A stretch of DNA of 64,000 nt. Source: Thiemannella venezuelensis (GTDB taxonomy: Bacteria; Actinomycetota; Actinomycetes; Streptosporangiales; Streptosporangiaceae). Shown here piece after piece: positions 1 through 8,777 of this stretch. The stretch is from positions 1-64,000 of the forward strand of contig NZ_JACHJJ010000008.1 in the NCBI RefSeq assembly GCF_014203605.1, written 5' to 3'. The translations under genes were made by a program, and so were the position numbers. Within the stretch, counting starts at the first letter, position 1; each line of letters starts with the position of its first letter. Under the pieces are notes generated by a model, which worked only from the letters and a program-made list of their open reading frames with translations, was not told the origin of the DNA and searched no databases.

Positions 1-68
1 ACGGAGAGCGGGAAGCCCAGGAGCAGGTAGCGGGTGTCGATGCCGATGCGGCGCAGGAGGGATCTCAT
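1..68 (-). CDS. Sensor histidine kinase, N-terminal fragment (cut by window edge)
   Basis: Only the first 22 codons are present; the gene runs off the left edge. The visible start MRSLLRRIGIDTRYLLLGFP matches the opening of actinobacterial sensor kinases that carry an N-terminal membrane sensor domain and a NarL-type kinase core, like the kinase at 27686. The start is an ATG at 66-68 with no Shine-Dalgarno; a TAGCGT element lies 7 bases upstream, so the transcript may be leaderless. The kinase core is outside the window, so the assignment rests on this short stretch. Confidence 0.5.
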   Translation of the reverse strand, partial: MRSLLRRIGIDTRYLLLGFPLS

Positions 69-415
69 GGAGCCAACGCTACGAGCCCCCGGCGGGCCCG
101 ATCGACCCTGTTGGCAGGCATCCCGGGGTAGGGCTGGCCCTACCCTTCCGGATGGCACGGCCTCGCCCCGAAGAGGTCCGTCGACCGCCGGCGGGGCGGG
201 CCACCACGGCGCGAAGCTATCGCCTCAACGGCTCGCTCGGCATCCGACCACGGTCAGATATGTGCATCCGCCTGAGGTCGCACCACCGGCTCGTGCCCGC
301 CCGCCAAGATGCGACCCGGGCCAGACGCGCGCCCCCCGCCTCGCCCAGCACCATGTTGACGTGCCACGGCGTACCGGTCCGGGCACACCGATACGGACAT
401 GATGGGCGGCAATCC
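69..415. other. Divergent intergenic region
   Basis: This 347-base gap separates the divergent kinase fragment and the membrane protein at 416. Apart from the -10 element at 76-81, I see no strong repeat, hairpin or coding pattern. Open frames here run into the downstream gene without protein-like composition. Confidence 0.4.
76..81 (-). promoter_or_regulatory. Putative leaderless -10 element
   Basis: On the minus strand this reads TAGCGT, followed by 7 bases and then the ATG of the kinase fragment. The same spacing recurs at other genes in the window. Confidence 0.4.
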
Positions 416-1219
416 ATGAGCGTTGATCTTCAGGGGCGAGTGACTCGATGGCGGCGGACCGGCGCGGAGCGGCGGGCCGCCAACGCCGCCGCCAACCTGG
501 ACCGCCGGCCCGCGTTTCCCGGCCGATGGGTGAGCGCCGTCTCACTGATCGGCGGCCCTATCCTGATCATGACCGGGACTCTCCTGCGCTCCCAGTTCTA
601 CTACTTCGTCCCGTACCAGCTCGCCGCCTACACCCAGCACCCCGCCCTCATCACCGCCGCCTACGCCTGCTTCGCCCTGGGGTTCGTGCTGCTGTGGCCG
701 GCGGTCATGACGCTGGCGCAGAGGATCTCCGCCACCCACCCGCTGTGGGGAATGTGGGGCGGCTGCCTGGTGATGGTCGGCCTGTTCACCCGGGTCTTCC
801 AGTTCGGCACCGATCACCTGGCCTTCCACCTGACCGACGTCCTCGGCCTGCAGACGATGCTCGACGGCATCGACGGCTACTACAACGCGTGGCGGGACAC
901 GCACTGGCACCCGTTCAGGTCCATGTCCGGACCGGCCTTCTTCGGCTGGGTCGTGCTGGCCATCGGCGCCTACCGCTCCGGCGCCCTGGGACTGGGCCGT
1001 TCGATCGCACTCGGCCTGATGTCGGCCCTCGCGCTCGGGACGCTCAAGGGCACCGAGCCCCAGTCCTTCATCGCCGTGGCCGGCCTCTGCCTCGCCTTCA
1101 TCCCCCTGGGCGTCTCGCTGCTGCGCAGCGGTCCCCCGCCGACCAGGCGCGCCATGATCTGGATCACCGTCCTCATCGGCGTGCATGTCCTCATGACGGC
1201 CTTCGGCCCGAGAGGATGA
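416..1219 (+). CDS. Polytopic membrane protein of unknown function
   Basis: A 267-residue protein with about six hydrophobic segments, starting near residue 38 (a stretch around SLIGGPILIMTGTLL) and ending in a C-terminal segment before the residues FGPRG. Aromatic and histidine residues are frequent between helices (for example GYYNAWRDTHWHPF). I do not recognise the family. The ATG at 416 is preferred because the longer upstream reading has an Arg/Pro-rich, non-protein-like composition; a weak GGGCGG lies about 7 bases upstream. The gene is monocistronic, divergent from the kinase fragment, and converges on the DUF418 gene at 1274 with a hairpin between them. No catalytic motif is visible. 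Confidence 0.6.
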   Translation: MSVDLQGRVTRWRRTGAERRAANAAANLDRRPAFPGRWVSAVSLIGGPILIMTGTLLRSQFYYFVPYQLAAYTQHPALITAAYACFALGFVLLWPAVMTLAQRISATHPLWGMWGGCLVMVGLFTRVFQFGTDHLAFHLTDVLGLQTMLDGIDGYYNAWRDTHWHPFRSMSGPAFFGWVVLAIGAYRSGALGLGRSIALGLMSALALGTLKGTEPQSFIAVAGLCLAFIPLGVSLLRSGPPPTRRAMIWITVLIGVHVLMTAFGPRG

Positions 1220-1231
1220 CGATCCAGACCA

Positions 1232-1264
1232 GCGCCGGTGAGCCCGGGACCCGCTCACCGGCGC
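1232..1264. terminator. Bidirectional hairpin between convergent genes
   Basis: Perfect 12-base arms GCGCCGGTGAGC and GCTCACCGGCGC enclose a 9-base loop. It sits between two convergent stop codons and could end transcription from both sides. There is no T-tract, as is common in high-GC actinomycetes. Confidence 0.6.
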
Positions 1265-1273
1265 CGCCGTGAC

Positions 1274-2434
1274 TCAGCGGTGTCGCAGGGGCTCAGCGGA
1301 GCCGGCCGGTCTCCGGGTGCCCTGGGTCACGATCCGCAGGCCGTACTCGATCGGGCCGTACCGGTGGGACCGCATCCACCAGGAACTCAGTCCGAGCAGG
1401 ACCACGTAGATCACGACGGCCACGCCCGTCACCACCGGAGGCGTGAGCCGCCCGGCCAGGCCGAGGCCGTAGCCGGTGAAGAGCAGGGCGATCAGCACGG
1501 ACTGGCCGATGTAGTTGGAGGCGGCCATCCGTCCCGCCGGGCCGAGGACGCCGGTGAGCGCGGGGAAGCGCCGCAGCGCCCGCAGCAGGGTGGCGACGAA
1601 GGCCGCCGCCAGGAAGGGCGAGGTCACCGTGTTGACCGCCAGGCCGTACAGGGCGACCTCGTCGGAACGGCCGGAGGCCCAGGCGAAGAAGAGCATGCCG
1701 GGCAGGCCCACCAGGAAGCCGACCCCCTGGGCACGCGCCACCAGGCGCTGCCGGAGTTCCGGCCGCTCCAGCAGCCCGGTCCTGCCCGCAGCCAGTCCGA
1801 GCAGGAACATCGCCAGTGCGACCGGACCCTGGAAGCCCCACACGAACAGGGCGGACGGCAGATAGACCTCGGTCTGGAAGGTGAGGAAGCCGAGCGGCCC
1901 GTCGGTCACCAGCCGGAGGGCGCGCGCTCCGGCGGCGGGGTCGGCGGCGGGGATCGGGTCGGCCGGGGCGAGGGTGGAGAGCCACCCCAGCCCGGCCCAG
2001 AACAGGCCGACGAGGCCGACGATGCAGGAGCCGGCGAGGACGGCGGTCCGCGGCTTGACGGCGCGCATCGGCAGCAGGATCACGCCGAGGACGGCGTACA
2101 GCGTGAGGATGTCGCCGAACCACAGGAAGAACCCGTGCAGCACCCCGAGGACGAACAGGCCCAGGCAGCGGCGGAGCATCCGGCTCCGGACCCGGCCCTC
2201 ACCCCATGAGCGCATCTGCAGGGTGAAGGAGTAGCCGAACAGGAACGCGAAGATCACGTAGAACTTGCTGAAGACCAGAGCGTTCACCGCGAAGGCGACC
2301 GGGTCGTCGGTCGGGGGCAGGGCGCCGACCGCCACGTGGGCGGGGTCGGGCAGGTAGGCGATGGTGCCGAGCAGGATGCCCAGGAGCGCGAAGGCGCGGA
2401 TGGCGTCGATCTCCCGGATGCGCGTCGTTTCCAT
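1274..2434 (-). CDS. DUF418 family membrane protein
   Basis: A 386-residue multi-pass membrane protein. The N-terminus (REIDAIRAFALLGILLG) and the C-terminal segment with MAASNYIGQSVLIALLF followed by GPIEYGLR are the hallmarks of the DUF418/YeiB family, whose role is unknown though they are often near transport or stress genes. Start: ATG at 2432-2434 (METTRIREIDAI) gives the normal family N-terminus, whereas a longer frame to 2560 adds an Arg/Gly-rich stretch. It is divergent from the PadR operon, and the 196-base AT-richer spacer probably holds both promoters. A second DUF418 protein lies at 32554. Confidence 0.8.
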   Translation of the reverse strand: METTRIREIDAIRAFALLGILLGTIAYLPDPAHVAVGALPPTDDPVAFAVNALVFSKFYVIFAFLFGYSFTLQMRSWGEGRVRSRMLRRCLGLFVLGVLHGFFLWFGDILTLYAVLGVILLPMRAVKPRTAVLAGSCIVGLVGLFWAGLGWLSTLAPADPIPAADPAAGARALRLVTDGPLGFLTFQTEVYLPSALFVWGFQGPVALAMFLLGLAAGRTGLLERPELRQRLVARAQGVGFLVGLPGMLFFAWASGRSDEVALYGLAVNTVTSPFLAAAFVATLLRALRRFPALTGVLGPAGRMAASNYIGQSVLIALLFTGYGLGLAGRLTPPVVTGVAVVIYVVLLGLSSWWMRSHRYGPIEYGLRIVTQGTRRPAGSAEPLRHR

Positions 2435-2565
2435 GAGTTTATATCTAATAGAAATATCTGCCAGATACAAGAGGTGGAGACGGCATGCGGAGCCCGCCCA
2501 TGGGCGGCGACCGGGCCGCCCGCGCCCGTCGGGCCGCGACCATGCCCTGCTATTCAGCATTGCTA

Positions 2566-2603
2566 TGTACTGGTAGTCAGTGTTACTTTGTACCGGTAGT
2601 CAG
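2566..2603 (+). promoter_or_regulatory. Tandem direct repeats upstream of padR-like gene (putative operator)
   Basis: Two 15-base copies, TGTACTGGTAGTCAG at 2566-2580 and TGTACCGGTAGTCAG at 2589-2603, lie 23 bases apart, about two helical turns, directly upstream of the PadR-type gene. Family knowledge says PadR proteins usually autoregulate; that these are its sites is inference. Confidence 0.45.
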
Positions 2604-2630
2604 CATCACCAAGTAGCTGAAGGACGTCTC

Positions 2631-2960
2631 ATGGGCAAGCAGGCGACAGAGATGCTCAAGGGAACGCTGGAGGGCATCGTCCTGGCGATCCTGGCCGACC
2701 GGCCCGCCTACGGCTACGAGATCACGGCGTGGCTGCGGGAGCAGGGCTTCTCCGACATCGCCGAGGGCACCATCTACGCACTGCTGGTCAGGATCGAGCA
2801 GCGCGGCCTGGTCGACGTGGAGAAGGTCCCGTCCGAGAAGGGGCCGCCGCGCAAGGTGTACTCCCTCAACACCCAGGGGCGGGAGTACCTCGAAGAGTTC
2901 TGGAGGACCTGGAGCTTCCTCGCAGAACGGCTCGAACAGCTCCGCAAGGGAGGCGAGTAG
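2631..2960 (+). CDS. PadR family transcriptional regulator
   Basis: A 109-residue winged-helix regulator. It shows the PadR core: a first helix (LKGTLEGIVLAILADRPAYGYEI), the recognition region (EGTIYALLVRIEQRGLV) and the wing (GPPRKVYSLNTQGREYL), with a short C-terminal dimerisation helix. PadR proteins of this size repress efflux pumps and are released by the pump substrate. The ATG at 2631 has GAAGGA about 7 bases upstream. It is the first gene of a four-gene operon with a DUF1048 protein and both parts of a DrrAB-like ABC exporter, which it most likely controls. Confidence 0.9.
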   Translation: MGKQATEMLKGTLEGIVLAILADRPAYGYEITAWLREQGFSDIAEGTIYALLVRIEQRGLVDVEKVPSEKGPPRKVYSLNTQGREYLEEFWRTWSFLAERLEQLRKGGE

Positions 2961-2962
2961 AC

Positions 2963-3376
2963 ATGACCACGGAGTCGAACGAGCAGAAGAGCCGCTACCG
3001 GCAGTACCTGGAACTGGTCACCGGGTCGCTGGAGGACAAGCGGCGCTACCGGCAGTACAAGGCGCGCATCAGGCGGCTTCCCGAGAACTACCGCACGGCG
3101 GCCGAGGCGCTGGAGCGGTACCTGATGATGCTCGGGCCGGCGGACGGCGCCGGCGCGATGGCGATGTACGAGGACCTCGCCGACCTGCTCGAGCAGAGCG
3201 CGGCGGACGGAACCCCGATCCGCGACCTCTTCGGGGAGGACCCGGTGGAGTTCGTGGAGGCGTTCATGGCCAACTACCCGGCCGGACAGTGGAGATCCCG
3301 GGAGCGGAACCGCTTCACCAGCGCCATCGAGCGCGCCGCCGGCGAGGACACCGGAGGAAAGGACAGGGCCGTCTGA
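2963..3376 (+). CDS. DUF1048 domain protein
   Basis: A 137-residue helical, charged protein (repeated YRQY segments near the start; LPENYRTAAEALERYL around residue 40; DPVEFVEAFMANY near residue 100). The DUF1048 family is small, soluble and of unknown function, and is typically encoded between a PadR regulator and a drug ABC exporter, exactly as here. It begins 2 bases after the padR stop, and its TGA shares one base with the next ATG, so translation is likely coupled. A role as accessory factor of regulator or pump is inference from context. Confidence 0.75.
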   Translation: MTTESNEQKSRYRQYLELVTGSLEDKRRYRQYKARIRRLPENYRTAAEALERYLMMLGPADGAGAMAMYEDLADLLEQSAADGTPIRDLFGEDPVEFVEAFMANYPAGQWRSRERNRFTSAIERAAGEDTGGKDRAV

Positions 3377-4167
3377 TGACGACACGGCAAGCACAGGCGA
3401 TCCAGGTCCACGGCCTGGAGAAGTCGTACGGGGGGCTGCGGGTGCTGCGCGGCGTGGACTTCACCGTGGCGCGGGGCGGCATCTTCGCCCTGCTCGGCTC
3501 GAACGGGGCGGGCAAGACCACGGTCGTGAAGATCCTGTCCACGCTGCTCAAGCCCGACGCGGGAACGGCCCGCGTCAACGGCTTCGACGTCGCCGCGCAG
3601 GCCGCGGACGTACGGGAGTCCATCAGCCTCACCGGGCAGTTCGCGGCCGTGGACGAGATCCTCAGCGGGCGCGAGAACCTCGTGCTGGTCGCCCGGCTGC
3701 GGCACCTCGGGAATCCGGGCGAGGTCGCCGATGACCTGCTGGAGCGTTTCTCGCTGACCGACGCGGCCGCGAGGCGGGTCTCGACCTATTCCGGCGGCAT
3801 GCGCCGCCGTCTCGACATCGCGATGAGCCTCATCGGCGATCCGCCGGTCATCTTCCTCGACGAGCCGACGACCGGGCTCGACCCCCAGGCGCGCATCGAG
3901 GTGTGGCAGGTCGTCAAGGAACTCGCCGCCCAGGGTACGACGGTGCTGCTCACCACTCAGTACCTGGACGAGGCCGAGCAGCTCGCCGACCGGATCGCGA
4001 TCCTCCACGAGGGCCGGATCATCGTCAACGGCACCCTGTCCGAGCTCAAGCGGCTGCTCCCACCCGCCGAAATCGAATACGTCGAGAAGCAGCCGACCCT
4101 CGAGGACGTCTTCCTCGCACTCGTCGGCGCCGACGGCAAGGACCGCAACGCCGGCACGAACGCGTAA
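3376..4167 (+). CDS. DrrA-like ABC transporter ATP-binding protein
   Basis: A 263-residue nucleotide-binding subunit of a drug-export ABC-2 transporter. Walker A GSNGAGKTT is at residues 41-49, the signature YSGGMRRRLDIA near residue 140, Walker B VIFLDEPTTGLD follows, and the H-loop region is TTQYLDEAEQLADRI. The C-terminal part (EYVEKQPTLEDVFLALVG) matches the DrrA regulatory extension of daunorubicin-resistance ATPases. It overlaps the DUF1048 stop by one base and precedes the permease by 9 bases. The exported substrate cannot be told from sequence; antibiotic or toxic lipid export is the family norm. Confidence 0.9.
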   Translation: MTTRQAQAIQVHGLEKSYGGLRVLRGVDFTVARGGIFALLGSNGAGKTTVVKILSTLLKPDAGTARVNGFDVAAQAADVRESISLTGQFAAVDEILSGRENLVLVARLRHLGNPGEVADDLLERFSLTDAAARRVSTYSGGMRRRLDIAMSLIGDPPVIFLDEPTTGLDPQARIEVWQVVKELAAQGTTVLLTTQYLDEAEQLADRIAILHEGRIIVNGTLSELKRLLPPAEIEYVEKQPTLEDVFLALVGADGKDRNAGTNA

Positions 4168-4176
4168 GGAGCAACC

Positions 4177-4938
4177 ATGAGCAAGCACTTCTTCGGCGAC
4201 ACCGCCGTCCTGCTGGGACGATCCCTGCGCCACATCACGCGGAGCGCGGACACCATCATCACGACGGCGGTCATGCCGATCGCCATGCTGCTGCTGTTCG
4301 TCTACGTGTTCGGCGGCGCGATCGACACGGGATCGGTGCCGTATGTGAACTACCTGCTGCCCGGCATCCTGCTCATCACGGTCGCCTCGGGCATCGCCTA
4401 CACCGCGTTCCGGCTGTTCATGGACATGAGGAGCGGCATCTTCGAGCGATTCCAGTCCATGCCGACCGCCCGGTCGTCGGTGCTGTGGGCGCACGTGCTG
4501 ACCTCGGTGGTCGCCAATTCGATCTCGCTCGTGGTGGTCGTGCTCGTCGCCCTGCTCATGGGTTTCCGCTCGGGGGCGGGCCTGCCGGCATGGCTGTCGG
4601 TCGCCGGCATCCTGCTCCTGTTCACCCTGGCGCTGACATGGCTCGCCGTCATCCCCGGCCTGGTCGCGAAGACCGCTGACGGCGCGAGCGCGTTCTCCTA
4701 CCCGCTCATCTTCCTGCCGTTCCTCAGCTCGGCGTTCGTGCCCACCGCCACCATGCCCGGCCCGCTGCGCGTCTTCGCCGAGCACCAGCCGGTGACGTCC
4801 ATCGTCAACGCCATCCGCGACCTGTTCACCCAGCAGCCCGTCGGCGCCGGCCTCTGGACCGCTCTGGCGTGGTGCGCCGGCCTCCTCGTCGTCGCGTACG
4901 GCCTCGCCATGAACACCTACCGCCGCAAGGTCTCCTAG
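4177..4938 (+). CDS. DrrB-like ABC-2 type permease
   Basis: A 253-residue membrane subunit with six predicted helices. It has the ABC-2 membrane pattern: an early hydrophobic helix around residue 25-45 (TAVMPIAMLLLFVYVFGG), the central motif FERFQSMPTARSSVLWAHVL, and the conserved end YPLIFLPFLSSAFVPTATMPGPLRVFAEHQPVT near residues 170-200. The start ATG follows AAGGAGCAACC, a good ribosome site. It pairs with the ATPase immediately upstream to form a DrrAB-like exporter. It is the last gene of the operon. Confidence 0.9.
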   Translation: MSKHFFGDTAVLLGRSLRHITRSADTIITTAVMPIAMLLLFVYVFGGAIDTGSVPYVNYLLPGILLITVASGIAYTAFRLFMDMRSGIFERFQSMPTARSSVLWAHVLTSVVANSISLVVVVLVALLMGFRSGAGLPAWLSVAGILLLFTLALTWLAVIPGLVAKTADGASAFSYPLIFLPFLSSAFVPTATMPGPLRVFAEHQPVTSIVNAIRDLFTQQPVGAGLWTALAWCAGLLVVAYGLAMNTYRRKVS

Positions 4939-5437
4939 ACCGTACCGGCCGGCGCGGCGGAGAGGCGCCTCGCGGCGCGGTCGCCGTGGACGGGACGCCT
5001 TCCGGGGCCGCGGCGGTCGTTCTCCGATTCAGCACGGCCCCCGAGTCCTCCCGAACACGTACTATCTCGATTCAAGGTCATGGCCGAATCCCTCACCCTG
5101 CGGCCGGCCGTACCCGCCGGACAGGCCGCCCCGCGCCCCGAGACCGCCGACGTCCACGGCGTCGGAAGCCTCCCGGTCACCTGGGACGCCCGACCGAGGT
5201 GCCCCGCGCACGCCAGGGCGGTCCGCCCCAAGCCCAGCGGACCCGGAGCGCTTCACAGCGTCATCCACCACTTCGCCGGACGCGGCCGTGACCCGTATGG
5301 ATCGCGTCAACAATCCATCCGACAGCGTAGGGAAACCGTCAAGATGCGAGGAAAAGCTCCGCTAGCGCTATTTCATAGACCTTGGTCCTAACTTATGGAC
5401 CTTGGGGCGTTTCAGGATCGGGGAAATGGTGATCGGC
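4939..5437. other. Intergenic region upstream of kdpD
   Basis: A 499-base gap. A frame at 5080-5391 begins after AAGGTC, but its product is rich in Arg/Pro/His with no domain-like pattern, so I do not call it. The last 60 bases are AT-richer and hold the direct repeat at 5378-5406, so the kdpD promoter is probably here. I looked for a c-di-AMP (ydaO-type) riboswitch and could not recognise one by eye. Confidence 0.4.
5378..5406 (+). promoter_or_regulatory. Direct repeats before kdpD (candidate operator)
   Basis: GACCTTGG occurs at 5378-5385 and again at 5398-5405, exactly 20 bases apart and just upstream of the kdpD start. KdpE is an OmpR-type regulator and such proteins bind tandem direct repeats, so autoregulation is possible but unproven. 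Confidence 0.3.
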
Positions 5438-7999
5438 ATGCCACGGGGACGGCTGCGGATCTATCTGGGTGCGGCGCCAGGGGTGGGCAAGACCTTCGCG
5501 ATGCTGAACGAGGGGTGCCGCGGCCTGCAGCGCGGCCGGGACGTGGTCGTGGGCTTCGTGGAGACCCACGGTCGCGCCCGCACCGCCGGGTTGCTGGAGG
5601 GCATGGAGATCGTCCCCGCCAGACGTGCGCCCCGCGGCGGGATCGTCTTCACCGAGCTGGACACCGAGGCGGTCATCGCCCGGCGGCCGGCGGTCGCCCT
5701 CATCGACGAGCTCGCCCACACCAACGCTCCGGGGTCGGGGAACGCCAAGCGCTGGCAGGACATCGAACAGATCCTGGAGGCCGGCATCGACGTCGTCTCC
5801 ACGGTCAACATCCAGCACCTGGAGTCGCTCACCGATGTGGTGCGGCAGATCACCGGGATGACGCAGCACGAGACCGTGCCGGACGAGGTCGTGCGGCGGG
5901 CCGACCAGGTCGAGCTGGTCGACATGACCCCCCAGGCGCTGCGCCGCCGCCTGGCGCACGGCAACGTCTACGCACCGCAGGAGATCGACGCCGCGCTGGC
6001 GAACTACTTCCGGGAGGGGAACCTGACGGCGCTGCGGGAGCTGGCGCTGCTGTGGGTGGCGGGAAAGGTCGACGAGCAACTGGAACGCTATCGCGTCGAA
6101 CACGGCATCGCCGCACCCTGGGGCGCGCGGGAGCGGGTCGTGGTCGCGCTGACCGGCGGCCCGGAGGGCGAGACGCTGATCCGGCGGGCGGCCCGGATCG
6201 CCGGCCGGACCAAGGGCGCCGACCTGCTGGCCGTGCACGTCACCCGCGCGGGCGGCGGCCTGATCGGCGCGGATCCGGCCCATCTGGCCCGCCAGCGCAC
6301 GCTGGTCGAAGCCCTCGGCGGCTCCTACCACCAGGTGGTGGGCGACGACGTTGCACGTGCACTGCTGGACTTCTCGCGCGGTGTCAACGCCACCCAGCTG
6401 GTGCTGGGCGCCTCCCGCCGCGGCCGGCTGGCCCGCCTTCGCTCTCGCGGCGTCGGCGCGGAGACGATCGCGCTGTCCGGTTCCATCGACGTGCACATGG
6501 TCACCCACGAGCAGAGCGCCACCGGACGGCGGCGCCCGTCGCGCTCGCCTGCCGGGCTTTCCCGGACCCGGCGGACCGCCGGGTGGTGCCTGACCGCGCT
6601 CGGCCTGCCCTCCCTGGCCGCGGTGCTCGTCTGGCTGGGCGGAGCGGTGAGCATGTCCAGCCGGATCCTGCTGTTCTTGCTGATGGTCGCCGGCGTGGCC
6701 CTGCTCGGCGGCAGGTGGCCCGCGATCACCGCCGCCGTGGGCGGATCCACCCTGCTCAACTGGTTCTTCACTCCGCCCCTGCACACCCTGTTCGTGGCCG
6801 ATGCGGACAACCTGCTCGCACTCATCGTGTTCGTTCTGGTCGCGGTCACGGTCAGCACCATCGTCGACCTGGCCGCCCGCCGGACCGAAGAGGCCGCCCG
6901 CGCCGGTGCGGAGGCCGAGGTGCTGTCCACCCTGGCCGGGCACGTGCTGCGCGGACAGGCCGCGCTGGCCTCCCTGCTGGCCCGGCTGCGTGAGACCTTC
7001 GCCCTGACCTCGGTGACGCTCCTGGAACGCGTCGGCGAGCCGGGCCCCGACGATCGCGGCGACCCCGGGGCCTGGCGCATCCTGGCCACCTCCGGCGGCC
7101 CGCCCTGCACCCACCCGGCCACCGCCGACACCGACGTCGTCATCGACACCTGCCTGGTGCTGGCGGTCCGCGGGCGGCTGCTGAAAGCCTCCGACCGCCG
7201 GGTGCTGGAGGCGTTCGCCACCGAGGCCGCCGTCGCCCTGCGCCAGGAGCGGCTGCAGCAGGAGGCCGCACGGGCCCGGCCGCTGGCCGAGGCCGACAAG
7301 ATGCGCACCGCCCTGCTGGCCGCCGTCAGCCATGATCTGCGCACCCCGCTGGCCTCGGCCAAGGCGGCCGTCGACAGCCTGCGCAACACCGAGATCGGCT
7401 GGAGCGACGACGACCGCGCCGAACTCCTGGCCACCGCCGCCGAGTCCCTGGCCATGCTGGACCGGCTGGTGTCCAACCTGCTCGACATGAGCCGCCTGCA
7501 GGCCGGCGTGCTCGGCCTGGCCGCGCATCCGGTGGCGCTGGAGGAGATCGTGCCGCGCTCCGTCGACGCCCTGGGCCCGCTGCGTGAGCGCGTCGAGGGC
7601 GACATCCCGCTGGACCTGCCCGAGATCGTCGCCGATCCGGCCCTGCTGGAACGCGTCCTGGTCAACCTGATGTCGAACGCGGCCCGCCACAGCCCGCCCG
7701 GTCACAAGGTCCTGGTCACCGCCAGCCGGTACGGCGACCGCGTGGAGATCCGCGTGATCGACCACGGGCCCGGCATCCCGCCCGCGGCCCGCGATCAGGT
7801 CTTCCTGCCCTTCCAACGCCTCGGCGACCGCGACACCCACACCGGTGTCGGCCTGGGCCTGGCGCTGGCCCGCGGGCTCACCGAGGCCATGGGCGGCACC
7901 CTGGTTCCCGACGAGACCCCCGGAGGCGGACTCACCATGGTCGTTTCCATGCCCGTCCTCCCCGCGGCGGAGCGCGCCTCCGCGCAGGGGGACGCATGA
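5438..7999 (+). CDS. kdpD: KdpD potassium/osmosensing histidine kinase
   Basis: An 853-residue sensor kinase with the complete KdpD order: N-terminal KdpD domain with Walker-like GAAPGVGKT (residues 11-19) and DELAHTNAPGS, a universal-stress domain, four short membrane helices of the DUF4118 type (about residues 375-475), a GAF-like region, then the HisKA box SHDLRTPLAS with His632 and a HATPase (NAARHSPPGH, DHGPGIP, GVGLGLALARGL). The ATG at 5438 is preferred because GGATCGGGGAA precedes it; a TTG at 5402 would add 12 residues. Its stop overlaps the kdpE start. No kdpFABC genes occur in the window; the linked transporter is the APC-type permease at 8778. Confidence 0.93.
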   Translation: MPRGRLRIYLGAAPGVGKTFAMLNEGCRGLQRGRDVVVGFVETHGRARTAGLLEGMEIVPARRAPRGGIVFTELDTEAVIARRPAVALIDELAHTNAPGSGNAKRWQDIEQILEAGIDVVSTVNIQHLESLTDVVRQITGMTQHETVPDEVVRRADQVELVDMTPQALRRRLAHGNVYAPQEIDAALANYFREGNLTALRELALLWVAGKVDEQLERYRVEHGIAAPWGARERVVVALTGGPEGETLIRRAARIAGRTKGADLLAVHVTRAGGGLIGADPAHLARQRTLVEALGGSYHQVVGDDVARALLDFSRGVNATQLVLGASRRGRLARLRSRGVGAETIALSGSIDVHMVTHEQSATGRRRPSRSPAGLSRTRRTAGWCLTALGLPSLAAVLVWLGGAVSMSSRILLFLLMVAGVALLGGRWPAITAAVGGSTLLNWFFTPPLHTLFVADADNLLALIVFVLVAVTVSTIVDLAARRTEEAARAGAEAEVLSTLAGHVLRGQAALASLLARLRETFALTSVTLLERVGEPGPDDRGDPGAWRILATSGGPPCTHPATADTDVVIDTCLVLAVRGRLLKASDRRVLEAFATEAAVALRQERLQQEAARARPLAEADKMRTALLAAVSHDLRTPLASAKAAVDSLRNTEIGWSDDDRAELLATAAESLAMLDRLVSNLLDMSRLQAGVLGLAAHPVALEEIVPRSVDALGPLRERVEGDIPLDLPEIVADPALLERVLVNLMSNAARHSPPGHKVLVTASRYGDRVEIRVIDHGPGIPPAARDQVFLPFQRLGDRDTHTGVGLGLALARGLTEAMGGTLVPDETPGGGLTMVVSMPVLPAAERASAQGDA

Positions 8000-8664
8000 C
8001 CCGCGTCCTGATCGTCGACGACGAGCCGCAGCTGCTGCGGGCGCTGCGCATCAACCTGGCCGCCCGCCACTACGAGGTCGCCCTGGCCGATGACGGCGGC
8101 TCCGCGCTGCGCCAGGCCGCGCAGTTCCACCCCGACGTGGTCGTGCTGGATCTGGGCCTGCCCGACATCGACGGCGTGGAGGTCGTCCACGGTCTGCGCG
8201 GCTGGACCTCCGTGCCGATCATCGTGCTGTCGGGCCGGGCGGGCAGCCAGGACAAGATCGACGCCCTGGACGCCGGAGCCGACGACTACGTCACCAAACC
8301 GTTCGACATCGAGGAGCTCCTGGCCCGGATCCGGGCCGTCACCCGCCGCGCCTCACCGCATGAGACGCAGCCGGTGCAGATCCGGATCGGTGAGCGCACG
8401 GTCGATCTGGCCGCCAAGACGGTCTCCGGCGGCGTACGACTGACCCCGACCGAATGGCGACTGCTGGAGCTGCTGCTGCGCCACCCGGGCCGGTTGATCA
8501 GCCAGCGCCAGATGCTCACCGAGGTGTGGGGCGCCGGCTACGCCAAGGAGACCCACTACCTGCGCCAGTACATGGCCCAGCTGCGCCGGAAGCTGGAGCC
8601 CGACCCGGCCCGCCCGGTGCATCTGATCACCGAACCCGGCATGGGCTACCGGTTCGCCCCCTGA
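7996..8664 (+). CDS. kdpE: KdpE response regulator
   Basis: A 222-residue OmpR-type response regulator. The receiver has the acidic pair VDDE (residues 8-10), phospho-acceptor Asp52 in [12 protein letters not shown] and Lys near residue 101 (DDYVTKPF). The winged-helix domain ends with [19 protein letters not shown] and EPGMGYRF, which is closely KdpE-like. ATG at 7996 overlaps the kdpD stop (ATGA), so the pair is co-translated. In other bacteria KdpE switches on kdpFABC at low potassium; here the plausible target is the permease 113 bases downstream. Confidence 0.93.
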   Translation: MTRVLIVDDEPQLLRALRINLAARHYEVALADDGGSALRQAAQFHPDVVVLDLGLPDIDGVEVVHGLRGWTSVPIIVLSGRAGSQDKIDALDAGADDYVTKPFDIEELLARIRAVTRRASPHETQPVQIRIGERTVDLAAKTVSGGVRLTPTEWRLLELLLRHPGRLISQRQMLTEVWGAGYAKETHYLRQYMAQLRRKLEPDPARPVHLITEPGMGYRFAP

Positions 8665-8777
8665 GCGACAGACCGGCGCCGCCGTACCCACCCCGCAGAG
8701 CCTGGAACGGACCACACCATGCACACGACACATGCCGCCGGAGCACATCGGCCGATGACCGCGGGAGGTGGAGGGCG

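Noticed and set aside
3274..4785. 503-residue minus-strand frame opposite the DrrAB-like genes
   Set aside because: Antisense shadow caused by high GC at third codon positions; composition rich in Gly, Arg, Asp and His repeats.
5080..5391. 103-residue frame upstream of kdpD
   Set aside because: It has an AAGG upstream, but the product is Arg/Pro/His-rich with no helical or strand pattern and lies in a promoter region.
8665..8777. Possible c-di-AMP riboswitch before the APC-type permease
   Set aside because: Looked for because KimA genes can carry one; I could not find the conserved junction motifs by eye. A covariance-model scan would decide.
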